Positions 22,590 to 35,200 of a stretch of 64,000 bases of DNA are shown here, piece after piece; the stretch's first letter is position 1, and the number at the start of each line of letters is the position of its first letter. The translations under genes were made by a program, and so were the position numbers. The DNA comes from Bedellia somnulentella (Eukaryota > Arthropoda > Insecta > Lepidoptera > Bedelliidae): the NCBI GenBank assembly GCA_963576735.1, contig OY755184.1, positions 6,076,001-6,140,000 of the forward strand, in the 5' to 3' direction. Below the pieces are notes generated by a model that saw only the letters and a list, made by a program, of their open reading frames with translations, did no database searches and was not told the origin of the DNA.

Positions 22590-24285
22590 TTTAGGATATT
22601 TTAAGGGACTCTTTGAAAAAGAGGATTCACCTATTTCTTCGCCAATTGGCAGCAATCTTGACTGGAATTAGGTATTGGGTGACAGTAGTGACAGTGAGAT
22701 TAGTATGGAAGAAGTAATGAAAGCATTGAAAAGTATGAAAGTAGGGAAAGCGGCAGGGTATGATAGGATAAGTATCGAAATGCTGAGGGCTGGTAAAGGG
22801 TTGGTGGCTTCCTGGCTGTACTTCCTTTTTCAAAAGTGTTGGTCGAGTGGTAAAGTACCACGAGATTGGTGCAGGGCAGTAATTGTCCCTTATATTAAGG
22901 AAAAGGGTCACACCAGGAAGCTAAAAACTACCGCGGAATCAGCCTACTCAGTGTTGTCGGTAAATTGTATGCAAAGGTATTGATTGAAAGAGTGATGAAT
23001 GAAACAGATGAGAAAATTTGGGATGTGCAAGCAGGATTTAGAAAGAGAATGGGATGTATGGATCAAATCTTCTCTTTAAGAAGCATCACTGAAAAGTTCT
23101 TAGCCAAGAATCGAAAGGTGTATTGCTCCTTCATAGATTTAGAGAAGGCGTATGATAGGGTGGTAAGGAAGTATTTGTGGGAGGTGTTATCCAAGTTCGG
23201 CTTGGGGAGCCAACTTATACGTGCATTGGTATCACTCTATGAGGATTCTAGTGCATGTGTAAGAATAAACGGGGAAAACACAGACTGGTTCGGTATCTCT
23301 AGGGGTGTCCGACAGGGATGTGTAGCTTCTCCGTGGCTCTTCAACTTGTTCATGGATGACTCTCTGATAGAGTTGCGTGAAAGTGATTATGGACTGAGAA
23401 TGGGTGGATTCGTCATCAAATGCCTCTTATATGCTGATGATCAAGTGTTACTTGCATCGTCGGTTGAAGAGTTGCAAGAGATGATGAATATTGCATGTGC
23501 GTCGTTTGAAAGGAAAGGAATGAGAGTGAATGTGGATAAAACCAAAACCATGGTTTTCGAGAGAGAGGAGAATATGACTGAATGCGTGATTGAGATCAAT
23601 GGTAAGAAAGTGGAACAAGTGAAAGAGTTTGTATATCTGGGAAGTTTGTTTACTAGGGATGGAAAGTGTGATGAAGACATTGAAAGAAGAGTAAAAAAGG
23701 GTAATGCGGTAAATGGAGCACTGGATAGTCTCATGTCTAGTCAATCGGTGTCCGAAAAGGCCCGAATGGCTGTGCATGATGCTGTCCTCGTTCCTACACT
23801 TATGTATGGCAGTGAGTGTTGGGTGTGGCAGAAGAAGCATGAAAGCAGAGTGAATGCAGTAGAAATGAGATCCCTCAGAAAAGTTTGTAATGTAAGGTTA
23901 TGTGATCGTGTGAGGTATGATGTGATTCGTGAAAGGTGTGGTGTAAAAGATGATATTGTAAGAAAGATAGAAAAAGGAATGTTGAGATGGTTTGGGCACA
24001 TAGAGAGGATGGATGACAGTAAAGTGGTGAAAGAGACCTATAGAGCCAATGTGGAAGGTAATGTTAGTAGAGGACGACCTCGGAGGACACATTTAGATCA
24101 AATAGAAAATGTGCTCAAAAAGGCAGGTGTCCGAAGTACGAAGAATAAAAGCATGTATGAAAAGATTGATGGATGTGAATGAAGCTAGAGAGGTTTGCCA
24201 GGATCGTACAAAGTGGCGATCGATAGTCTCTGCCTACCCCAATGGGAACTAACGGCGTGAGAATATGTATGTATGAATATGTATT
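22590..24285 (+). mobile_element. RTE-like LINE, 5' truncated, decayed by one stop and one frameshift
   Basis: Frame from about 22600 (FKGLFEKEDSP) has a TAG near 22668, resumes with GDSSDSEISMEEVMKALKSM, shifts frame near 22905-22925, then stays open to 24182. Blocks: KNYRGISLLSVVGKLY, CSFIDLEKAYDRV, GVRQGCVASPWLF and LLYADDQVLLA (YADD), then GSECWVWQKKHESR and GMLRWFGHIERM, a C-terminal region seen in many insect LINE proteins. The endonuclease is missing. The 3' tail (24228-24275) reads CTCTGCCTACCCC...CGGCGTGAGAATATGTATG. I call it RTE-like from memory; the clade needs a search. At least four short tail fragments of this family are in the window. It lies between SAS10 and NLE1. Confidence 0.85.
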
Positions 24286-24751
24286 TTAAGGGAAGTCCCA
24301 AAGGGTTTTTGCTAGACATCTTATAGATTTTATCAACATAAGTTCGTATTTGTTTACACATAAATGTACACCTCTTCTTGTTTTTTTTTAATATGAATAA
24401 ACAAAAAAATATTTGTTACATGTAAAGTACATGGCCATATTCGCAGATACATTCGTCGTATTTCGTGCAAATAACATTAATTTTGACCCAAAACAAAGCT
24501 AAATAATAAAACATTGAATGCAAAAAAACTTAAAAATGGCTCTCCTGAAAAAACTACAAAAAGTGCAGTTGTGCCCTTGTACCACCGAAGGTGCGATATA
24601 TCTGCAGAACTGGAAATGCATGTCACAAGAGCGTTGTTGGTCTAACGTCCGTAAGGGGTTCAGTTTATTACCACTGACTTAAGCGAAGCAAATGTATGAC
24701 TAACAATAACAAGAGTTAGAACATTGAATCAGCCAATTACTTATTAACTTA

Positions 24752-25010
24752 TGTAGCGACGCGCTGTCAGTACACAATGACGCGCACTACATAGAAACGC
24801 TGACAGTGCAAGAAGAATCACATTCCACAGCAACACGTAACCAAGCGATATACGTCACACGCGTCATCAAGATTCGCCATACAAATCGTACATCGCGCAA
24901 TCGAAGTTTCTAAAATGTTTACTATATATACAAGTTCCAACTTAATACAGTTGGACCGCGGTCCCCAGGCATACCACCGCCTGGCGGAAGATCTTCCCTT
25001 TTCCTCCACA
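24752..25010. mobile_element. solo LTR, 259 bp
   Basis: The segment starts TGTAGCGACGCGCTGTC, ends CCTCCACA (TGT...ACA ends), and is flanked by a perfect 5-bp duplication ACTTA (24747-24751, 25011-25015). It contains a TATA-like ACTATATATACAAG at about 24920 and is GC-richer than its surroundings. No internal region or second LTR is present, so it is a solo LTR left by recombination. Superfamily not assigned (5-bp duplication fits Ty3 or BEL). Confidence 0.8.
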
Positions 25011-25015
25011 ACTTA

Positions 25016-26210
25016 TTTATCGAGTCACAATCGGTAATATTATAACCGCCTCGTGAGGAGCTGCACGCCCATTATATTGTTAATATAAAATTTTAGAAAG
25101 ATATGAACGATGGTGTCCTATGTTAAGTTTTATGGTCGAAAGGTCTCTTGCTTCAATATATCATTTACAATACATCAATTATTATGTAATGTGTGGCACT
25201 AAGGGTCAAAAATATAGGGCCTAAAGGGTCCAAATTCTGAAGTTGAAAGAAACAAAACAGTAGAGAATAAAATTTATTACATTTTCTTATGTTAATGTTG
25301 CCATCTGAAACAAAGAGAAAAGAGTTTATTATTGCAGTAAACAAAAAGTTGAGATATTTTCTAATCGTAATTTTGTATTGAGTATGTTTGTGCCGTGTAG
25401 ACACTATAGCATGCATGCAAGCATGTCAATATATCTATAAGAGTATTGTGTATTTATCGAGTTATGGTGTGACCAAGGAAAGCAGTCTGCATATGTAAGT
25501 ACGTGAAGCCAAAACTTTATAATTTTTTTACGAAAATTGAGCGCACGGACTAGCTATGAAGAGCAGTGAGGGTTTTCTTTCTATTATTTTACTCACTCAT
25601 CTTCGAAAAGTAGCTGAAGAATTTCTTATTTGGAAACTATGGCTTACAAAATATCTCGAACTTTTAGTTTATAAAGAAATGAAATGCATAATGCTTTTTA
25701 TAAGAAAAATCTCATACATACATACCATACTATTTATTTGACTCATATGCATCTATACTATTTTTTATTCATAAAGTATATGGTCGAATTCAGAATAGAT
25801 ATATCATAGTTTGAAACTACTATTTGTATTTAGCAAGGAAGTTATATTGTCTCATTGAAACTATGGTTGAATTCCGGTCCCTCAATGACTTCTAGTAAAG
25901 ATAACTAGGACTTCAATGCAAATTGCGATTGAAATTAATTGATCTGAGCGAGTTAAGTAAGGGGTTTTCTGTGATTAGATTATTCCTCAATGGTAGGTTG
26001 GATCAAGACATGCGACACTAAGCAATGTCCACTTGATCACTGTGCCAAATTAGGTTGAAACCGATCGAGCGGTTCCAGAGAAGTTCGATCACAAAGAAGT
26101 GGCCTACCCGCGTATGATATCATCGCTCGACTTCGTCTCGCCCAGCTCAATTAAACACCTAGAAATATTAGCAATAATGTTAAGCGATTATATTGATGAA
26201 TGATTTGTAC
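25016..26210. other. gene-free stretch 3' of NLE1
   Basis: AT-rich. A decayed family 1 piece may lie at 25590-25660, and a repeat tail at about 26030-26130 (CCGATCGAGCGGTTCCAGAG). It must contain the NLE1 3' untranslated region and possibly a last tiny NLE1 exon. Confidence 0.4.
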
Positions 26211-29200
26211 TTACAATTTTAAGACCTTGTCTTTGCCCCCGGAAGCGACATAGGAACCATCAGGAGACCAATCCACTGCGTACACTTCATCAGCATGACC
26301 CGGTAAGTCTAATTCCAACTTTTTCGTCTTCATACTCCACACTAAAATATATATAAGAACAAATTATCTATCATGTATGATTCTGGAGCCGCTAATGAAT
26401 AACACATTTGTCTTATTATAAAATATCAATAGCAACGCAAAAACTATTTTTTTTATTAATCAATCAATGATAAATTTTGACACCAGCAGGACTTGAACCC
26501 GCGACATCCTGAATCCCGAACATGTAAAAATTTGGAGGTAGAGGACGCTTACACCAGACAAATTTCGCAACTGTGGTTATTTGGCACCATAGCTCAGTTG
26601 GCAGAGCGACCAGGGCGTAGACCGCGATGTCGCGGGTTCAAGAGCTGCTGGTATCGAAATTTTTCTTTCCTTGATTGATTAATAAAAAAATCCCCACATG
26701 GGGTTTTATGCACAACAAAGTCTAATTTTTTTTATGTATAATTCTTACTTTCTCCTTACCCTTCAAAGTGGAGTCAGCGCTAGAACTCAGCAAGAGCCTG
26801 GAGTCGGCCGACCAAGCCACCATGTACACGGCCTGCACGTGGCCTCTCAGGGTAGTTATGAACTTCCCTGTCGCGGCTTCCCATAGTTTTACCGACTTAT
26901 CGAATGAGGCTGATGCTATTAACCTGCAAATAAGGTGTTGTTAATATCTATCTTAATCTTATATATATATGTATAGTATAATATATATCTTCTCACGTTG
27001 TGATTAGTTTTTTGTGATGGACATTTTTTATAATTATGACAAACTAGCGTTTGGTTTGGTCGTATAGAAAATCTTTTATAAAGTAAAAACAGGTTTATAA
27101 ACTGAAATTGTACCAACCATATTTTGAAAAAATGTGAATGTAAAGAGTTTCTTTGATGCTTCTTCTCTTTACGGACACCTTCCGAAGCAACGGATTAATG
27201 ATAAATTTAAAATTTTGACGTTCAAAAAATGATAGTATCTAACTCTATTTAGAAAAATAAACTTTTTGACTTTTTTTTTTCTATTAAACTATCAATATCT
27301 ACTACAGTAAAACCACTGTTTTGTTTGTTTTCCTCTGACTTTCTCTCAGCATTCACAGCATTAGATGTGTAGGAAGAAGCTTGATTTGTCAAAAGGACTA
27401 TTTAAGCCATAGCCGCACAGTTTTAAAATAATAGGAATATTAAACAATTGTACTGTTTGTTAATGTATTAAGGACACGTGAATAAAACACCGAGCTAGGA
27501 ACAAGACTGATTCATTTATTTATGATTACCCTCACATAGATTTACATATAGCAAGAGGTACCGACAACCCCCTTTAATAAAAAAAAAATAAATCACATAA
27601 ACACATGTATAATTTTTTACAGAAGTAAAAAGTTTTAAACAAAAATATTGTACGAAATTTATGTAATAAGGTAAGAGTTTATAATTGATTAACTTGATTA
27701 TTGACCCTTATAATTTTGCTTTAAACAAAACTCTTTTAAGCACTAAGATTATAAAATATATATATATTTTGACAAGTGATAGGTAAACATTTATTAAATT
27801 ATATTTGACAATTATTTTTTACATTTTAGACTTGTAATAATCATAGACAGGTATAGTACATAGGTTATATAAGTGACATGCTATGTGGAAGTATTGTTTC
27901 AAATTACTATTTCCAAATAACGTATAATTTAAACATAATCGGAATTTCATTGTTAAAGCATAAAGTTAACACTCATTTAATTAACATGCATCATAATTAC
28001 TCTTTATTTATCTATTATTACTTTTATTACAAAGAAAACAGCGTATAGGCAAGAAGATGAGAAAAAATAAGTGCTGATTCACTATATTATTTGTTACAAT
28101 ACATATATTATTATTACTTTTTTGGCATGCGTTATTTCATCTGATATACATATTTCCAATTTGAATATTTTCAAATAAAAATGTTAATGTGTAGGCAGCA
28201 GCTAGTAGGATCCCCATCGATCAGGCGGTCTCACCACCCTGCCGAAACGAGTTACATAACCATTATTATTTGTGTTATTTGACACTGGGACCGCGCGGGA
28301 GGAATCGTCGAGTGCCGGTGACGTCACCGATATATCATCGTAAGGAAATGCTTGTTTTATACGCTTATCTGAACTATGTTTCGCTTGTTCTACGGAGTCC
28401 CGTATGAGATGGCGACGATTGCGAATTAATGTACCACCACAATTCATTTGAATAAGATACGACCTAGTACCCCTTATTGACGTAACAGTCCCACTGACCC
28501 ACTTTTTGTCTATTCTAACTCTGACCTTGTCACCCACACGCAAAGGTGATAGATCCCGGGCTGTCTTATCATATGAGGTTTTTTGTTTTTCTTGACGAAT
28601 TAATAATTCATTTCTAACGTTCTTTTGGAGTTTCGGTCTAAGCAGCTGTGGATTACAAGGAACAATTCCTCTTAACTTCCTATTATTAAGTAGTTCTGAT
28701 GGTGATGCCAATTTATCACTTATAGGGGTATTTAAATATTCTAGTAGTGCTAATCTAAAATCAACGTTTTCAATACTCGTTTTCTTGAGTATATTTTTTA
28801 TTGTCTGAATGGTTCGTTCTACTTGGCCATTCGATTGCGAGTGATGGGGCGAAGAAGTGATATGCTCGAAACACCATTCAGAAGAAAACTCACGGAAACT
28901 ATGCGAACTAAATTCGGGACCGTTATCGGACATTACTATGTCAGGGATGCCTTGGCGACTAAAAACAACCTTTAACTGCTTGATTACGTACTCGGTTGTA
29001 GCGGACTGCAGTTGTATTACTTCTACAAACTTGCTATAGTAATCCACTATGGCTAAATATCTGTTTTCCTTAAAATGAAATATATCAACTCCAACTTTTG
29101 ACCAAGCTCTGATTGGTATTTCATGGCAAATAAGTGTTTCCTTTTGATTTTGATTTTTAAATGTTAAACAAGCTTGACAATTTTTTATATAGTCTTCGAG

Positions 29201-32200
29201 TTGTGAATTAATGTTTGGCCAAAACATTGTATCTCTGGCTCTTAATTTACATTTTTCTAAACCTAAATGCCCTATGTGCACCCTTTTTAACATCTCTTTA
29301 CGCATGGATGTTGGAATAACAATTCTATTTTCTTTCCATATCATTCCGTAAGCAACTGAAAGCTCATCCCGATAAGCCCAATACGGTGTGATGATATCTG
29401 CAATTTGGGTTTTATGTGCAGGCCAACCATTTTGTATATATTTCGCCAACATCTGTAATTCACTATCCTCTTGTGTTCTTTTTTGAATTAAAACAAAATG
29501 GGAGTCTATCAGCGGGTTACTAAGCGCGACTGCACAGATCTGAGCGCGCTCATCTAGCAGGTCACGGGGGGCGGCCAGCGGCGCGGGCGCCGGCTCCACA
29601 GCGCGGGAGAGAGCGTCCGCAAAAAACAAATACTTGCCCGGCTTGTAAACTAATTTAAATGTATAAGGTTGTAATCGCAATAACATTCTTTGTAGCCTGG
29701 CGGGCGCTGTTGCTACGGGCTTGCTAATTATGCTAACTAAAGGTTTGTGATCTGTTTCTATGGTAATATCGCATCTACCATAAATGTACGTGTAAAACTT
29801 CTCACATGCATAAACACAGGCCAAAAGTTCCTTTTCGATTTGTGCGTAAGCTTGCTCAGCTTTCGTCAACGACCTTGATGCATAGCAAACTGGCAAATTA
29901 TCTTGTAAAAGACATGCCCCGAGGCCATTCTTCGAAGCATCTACGCTTATTACTACAGGCTTGTTAAGGCTGTAATACTGTAAAACAGGAACATCAGTAA
30001 GACACCTCTTTAGACTATTAAACGATTTTTCATGTTCCAACGTCCAATGCCATTCAATATCTTTTTTAAGTAGTTGTCTGAGAGCATAATTTCGTTCCGA
30101 CAGATTCGGTATAAAATTACCTACGTAATTTATCATGCCCAGAAATCGCTCCAGGTCCTTAACGTTCTCTGGACGAGGCATGTTCCGAATAGCGGATGTA
30201 TATGAGCCATCGGGATATATACCATTAGGCGTAATTATGTGTCCGAGATATTTAATTTCAGTTAAGCCAAATTTACACTTTGATTTATTTAATTTCAAAT
30301 TTATCTCGCGACATCTATCTAAAACTTTCCTCAACCTATAGTCGTGTTCTTCTTTTGACCTTCCATATATAAGGAGGTCATCAACAAACAGACACACTCC
30401 TGGTATGTCGTCAAAGTATTCGTACATTTTTTTGTGAAAAACCTCTGATGCTGATGTTATACCAAATGGTAAGCGAAGAAATTTATAGCGCCCAAAGCTT
30501 GTATTAAATGTACACAAGTTGGTACTTTCTGGGTGTAAACGTAGCTGCCAAAAACTTTGTTTGGCGTCCACCGAACTAAAGTATTTAGCGTCAGTTAGGT
30601 TAACCACCATTTCATCCAGTGTTGGCAACTTGAAATGCTCTCGCTTGATGGCATGATTTAACTCGCGAGGGTCTAAACAAATACGTACATCCCCATTTGC
30701 TTTTCTCGCCACCGTCATGCTACTAACCCAGTCCGTTGGTTCTTCTACCTTCGCTATGATGCCATCCTTAACCATTTTGTCCAATTTATTTTTAATGCAA
30801 TCCTTTAAAGCTAAAGGTATCTTTCGGGGAGCATGTACAACAGGTCTTATACTATGATCTAGCTCTATTTTATACTCTCCTGGCATACACCCCACACCTT
30901 CAAAAACATCTGCATATTCTTTGTATACAATACTGGTCAACTCACCGTTTTGATCTTCATTAACGGCCAGCACTAACTGCACGACATTTAATTCACAACA
31001 CGATTCACGGCCTAATATAGCTGGCGATTGAACATCGGCCACAATAAATTCTAATATGTAATCGCGATTCTTATGACTCACTTTCAAATTGCATTTTCCA
31101 ACCACCTTGATTACACCCCCTGAGTACCCAACTAATCTTACGGATGACGAACTTAATTCTTGTTCCCTAATTCCTAACTCTACTAATTTACTATAAGGCA
31201 ATACATTCACGTCAGCCCCAGTGTCTAACNNNNNNNNNNNNNNNNNNNNNNNNNNNNNNNNNNNNNNNNNNNNNNNNNNNNNNNNNNNNNNNNNNNNNNN
31301 NNNNNNNNNNNNNNNNNNNNNNNNNNNNNNNNNNNNNNNNNNNNNNNNNNNNNNNNNNNNNNNNNNNNNNNNNNNNNNNNNNNNNNNNNNNNNNNNNNNN
31401 NNNNNNNNNNNNNNNNNNNNNNNNNNNNNAGTAATTTCTTCACTGAGTCAAATTTTTCCCCGAATTGCTGGTAAATTTCCCGACACTGTTCACCAATCAC
31501 ATGCAGCAATATACTCATTTGTACCTTTTCCGATTTTTCATTTAACTCGCACGCATCAAAGTATATATTAAAAGCACTTCTCCACTTTTTCCACTGCACG
31601 GATAAATTACCTGATGTCACATTAACGAGATTGTTCGTGAAATTAAATGGCGGCGGCGGGGACAATATCGATTCCATTTTATCAAAACAAAGTTAGTAAA
31701 CGATTTCGAACAGTATCGCTTATCACACTGCACGTTTGTACTATCTACAAACTTCACACCAATTATGTAATGATTAAAAAACTACATCTGTGTTCGCTAA
31801 AACCGACTGCGCCATGTTAATGTATTAAGGACACGTGAATAAAACACCGAGCTAGGAACAAGACTGATTCATTTATTTATGATTACCCTCACATAGATTT
31901 ACAAATAGCAAGAGGTACCGACACTGTTTAGTTACCTAGCGGCTACTTGATGCAGGGGCTATATCAGCATTTATTTCTTTAAAAAAATAAGAGGCTAAGT
32001 GCCATTAAAAGTGATCAGATTATTGTTGATGCGATTAGAAGCCTTCGGCCATCCAAAAATGGTCGTCAGCCGTCGGTTACTCAGCTACTACTAGTGTTTT
32101 TGGAATCTGGGTATAGTTTAATAAACATACATACATATACTCACGGCTATGAATCCCTTGAAGGGGTAACCAGAGCTAGGGAATCAGAAATTCCTCAGCC

Positions 32201-35200
32201 ACTTTTGGAAGTTGCGTGGGGAAAAGATGGTGAAATTAAGGTTTTTGGTGATGGGTCTCCAACCGCATCGCCCAAAAATCCCTTAAAAGCCCCAATACCG
32301 TTAGTCGCATCTTACGTACACCCACCGGAAGAAATGGAGTAGTGTTATTCTAAGCCGACACTACACGGCAAAATTTGATAAATATTTAGGGGCCAAAGCA
32401 ATATGAAGGATAGCTATTATTACTAGTCAACTCACCTAGTGTCAGGTGAGAATTTAACATCATTAATCAACTGTTGGTGTCCGGTCATCCTCGCTAACGG
32501 CCGTTTCTCCTTCTCGGGTAGCCAGAGAAACAGTGTGAAATCATCCGAGCCAGATACAAGGCGCTCTACGCCGTTCGAACAAACTGCATTGTACCTTTCT
32601 AGGGCTCTTTGTTTTAACACTTCTTCTGTAAGTATTATAAGATACGTATAATATTTAGAAATAAAGCTTTAATACTTGTCTTATAAATAAGTTTTAGTTC
32701 TATCAAAACTAAATACATCAAGTAGTCTTAACGAATTAGTAACCCGATAATATAATATTAGTACAAGATTTATAAATGGCTTCCTGTGGAATTGTGTTCT
32801 TGGAGCCATCATAAACCAACGCCGCTGACATGTAGGTTTCTAGAGGAATGTAGCAGGGAAATATAAGATTTCTCGAAAATGTTAAAAACCTGTTTTAATT
32901 TTTGTGTGCGAGTAACATTTACCCCTCAACAACCGTTTTTTCATTTATTTATATTTCTCGATCAATTATATACATAATTCCGCCGGCATGGCATTGTGTT
33001 TTGGCCATCAATATCAGAGTTCTTCTATTAGATTAGGTAAAAGAAAAAACGTACTGGACAATTCGACAGAATCCTACACAAATAATTGAAAATAATAATG
33101 CTAGGCAATGCATTAGTCAATAACAACAAAATATTTCTGAGAAACTATATATAAACTATAATACTCACTATCACTGCTGTAGCCATGTTGGTCCAATATG
33201 GGATGGAACGGTCCTGTCCTAAGAACATAGTCAGTGCTCAACGCAAGAGTATTCACCCAATGCGCGTGACCTTCTAGTGTCCGACAAAGAATACCGTCAT
33301 CTGCTCTCCAAACCTGCGTATAATTTAGTTTATCTTATAAACTTACAGACATACAGATGTTTGATGGATATCGAAAAAAATTGCGCGTTATCAGTTGCTA
33401 ACCTTAATTATTAATTTACCTACTCAACTATACACGCGGCCTACAGTCAAAGTCTCGGAGAGAGGCTATGTTTTAAAAAAAGTATTGTTCGTGATAGGAC
33501 TGTAGCCACATCGCCCAACTACCACTAGAAAACCTCTGTCCCACCTTGCCTCACTCGCGGGAATAAATTGAGTAAAACTATTTTAAGCAGACATTAAACA
33601 GCAAAATATGTTTATAAACATACATACAGGGTAGCCAGACCTTCAGAGTTGGAAACTCCTCAGCCACGTTTGGAAGTTGATAGTGGACAAGATGGTAGAA
33701 ATTTGTATTATAACTATTATACCTTAATAGTTCTGTCTTGTGAAGAAGTATAGATCAATCCAGTACCGCCCCATTTGACAGACGTCACCGCTTTCGAATG
33801 TCCTGTCAAACTGAGCACTGTGTGACCAGCTATCGTGTCCCAGATTCTCACGTCTCCGTCCTTTGAAGAGCTGGCTAGTCTGCGACATTCTGGATTTCTG
33901 GAATAGCCAATGAATTTATTAAAATTAGAAATATATTTTTTTCGCAATGTTTCCATCATAGTCATAGTCACAGAAATTACTTAATGAGCATCAGATCTTA
34001 GATAAGCTGCCGAAGTTTTGATAGTAGTAGTAGTTTTGATGCCACTTCAACTTTTATAAGGATGGTGTTTTTTGCGTTCTCGTAAAATTACTACCCTTTT
34101 CAAATGAATAATCTATACATATAATAAATCTGTAGAAAAGTCATTTTTGTACATTGAAGAAATTGAAAAAAAAAATAGCCAGCGTGTGAACAGATAAGTA
34201 ACAGAACCCATTTCCATCATTTTTTCAATTTTTGTCTGTTTGTCTGTTTATATGTTTGTTTGTGCGCACATCACGTAAAATCTACGAATTCAATGCTGAA
34301 AATGTTTATATACAAAAATTAAACGTAACTTGAGGTATAACTTAGTTTTTGTTTCATCGAAATCGGTTCACTCTATCAAAAGATATGATTAATTTTGTGA
34401 GTTCAAGAAGAAAAATATTACGTTACGCAATTCAGTATAGTACTTGCAACGACATCTTAAGTCAAAATATAGAACTAATGTTGATAGTTGGAATCCAAAG
34501 TCCGATAGATGGCGTTGTGCAAAAATAAAATAAAGAACCAAAATAAAATGCAGCAAAAATAAAATTTGCATTTTTTTAGCCCCTTTAACCCCTTATTTTA
34601 AAGTCGGTTAAAGTAATAGAAGCTACAGGAAACAAGCAAGACGAAATTAATACAAGCTGCCAATGTCAAGTGAATTCGCCGACTATGAAAATAACTAAAA
34701 TGCTTTTAAATATTATCTTTACTTAGTTTCTTAAATTAGGCTTATTAATAAATCAATATATAAAAATAAGCTTAATAATTAATATATTATGTAAATAGTC
34801 TGCCTATTAATAAATCCAATTTGGTGAGCAGAATTTTGAAATTCTTAGTCATTCTTCAAATGCACGTCACTTCACAACCAGTTTTCGTGAACGTTTATAA
34901 TAAAAAACTGAATTTTGGTCTACATTAAACACCAAACCTCTCTGGCTTCGTTTACATCCATCAATCTTTTCATACATGCTCTTTTATTCTTCATACTGCG
35001 GACACCTGCCTTTTTGAGCACGTTTTCTATTTGATCCAAATGTGTCCTCCGAGGTCGTCCTCTACTAACATTACCTTCCACATTGGCGATAAAAAAAGTG
35101 TAAAGTACAAAGTGGCGATCGATAGTCTCTGCCTATCCCAATGGGAACTAACGGCGTGAGAATATGTATGTATGTATGAATTAAACACCAGAAACATAAG

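Larger units (their letters stand above)
27458..31923 (-). mobile_element. nearly intact Ty3/gypsy LTR retrotransposon
   Basis: The 109-bp LTRs (27458-27566 and 31815-31923) differ at one base. A perfect 5-bp target duplication CTGTT flanks them (27453-27457, 31924-31928). On the minus strand the order is 5' LTR, tRNA primer site, gag start, assembly gap, protease, reverse transcriptase, RNase H, integrase, non-coding 3' region, purine tract, 3' LTR. There is no env. Length is 4466 bp with the gap as drawn; gag looks too short, so the true element is probably longer. It sits in NLE1 intron 7, in gene orientation. Confidence 0.95.

Noticed and set aside
27567..28201. env gene in the gypsy element
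   Set aside because: The ~635 bp between the pol stop and the 3' LTR have no sizeable open frame.
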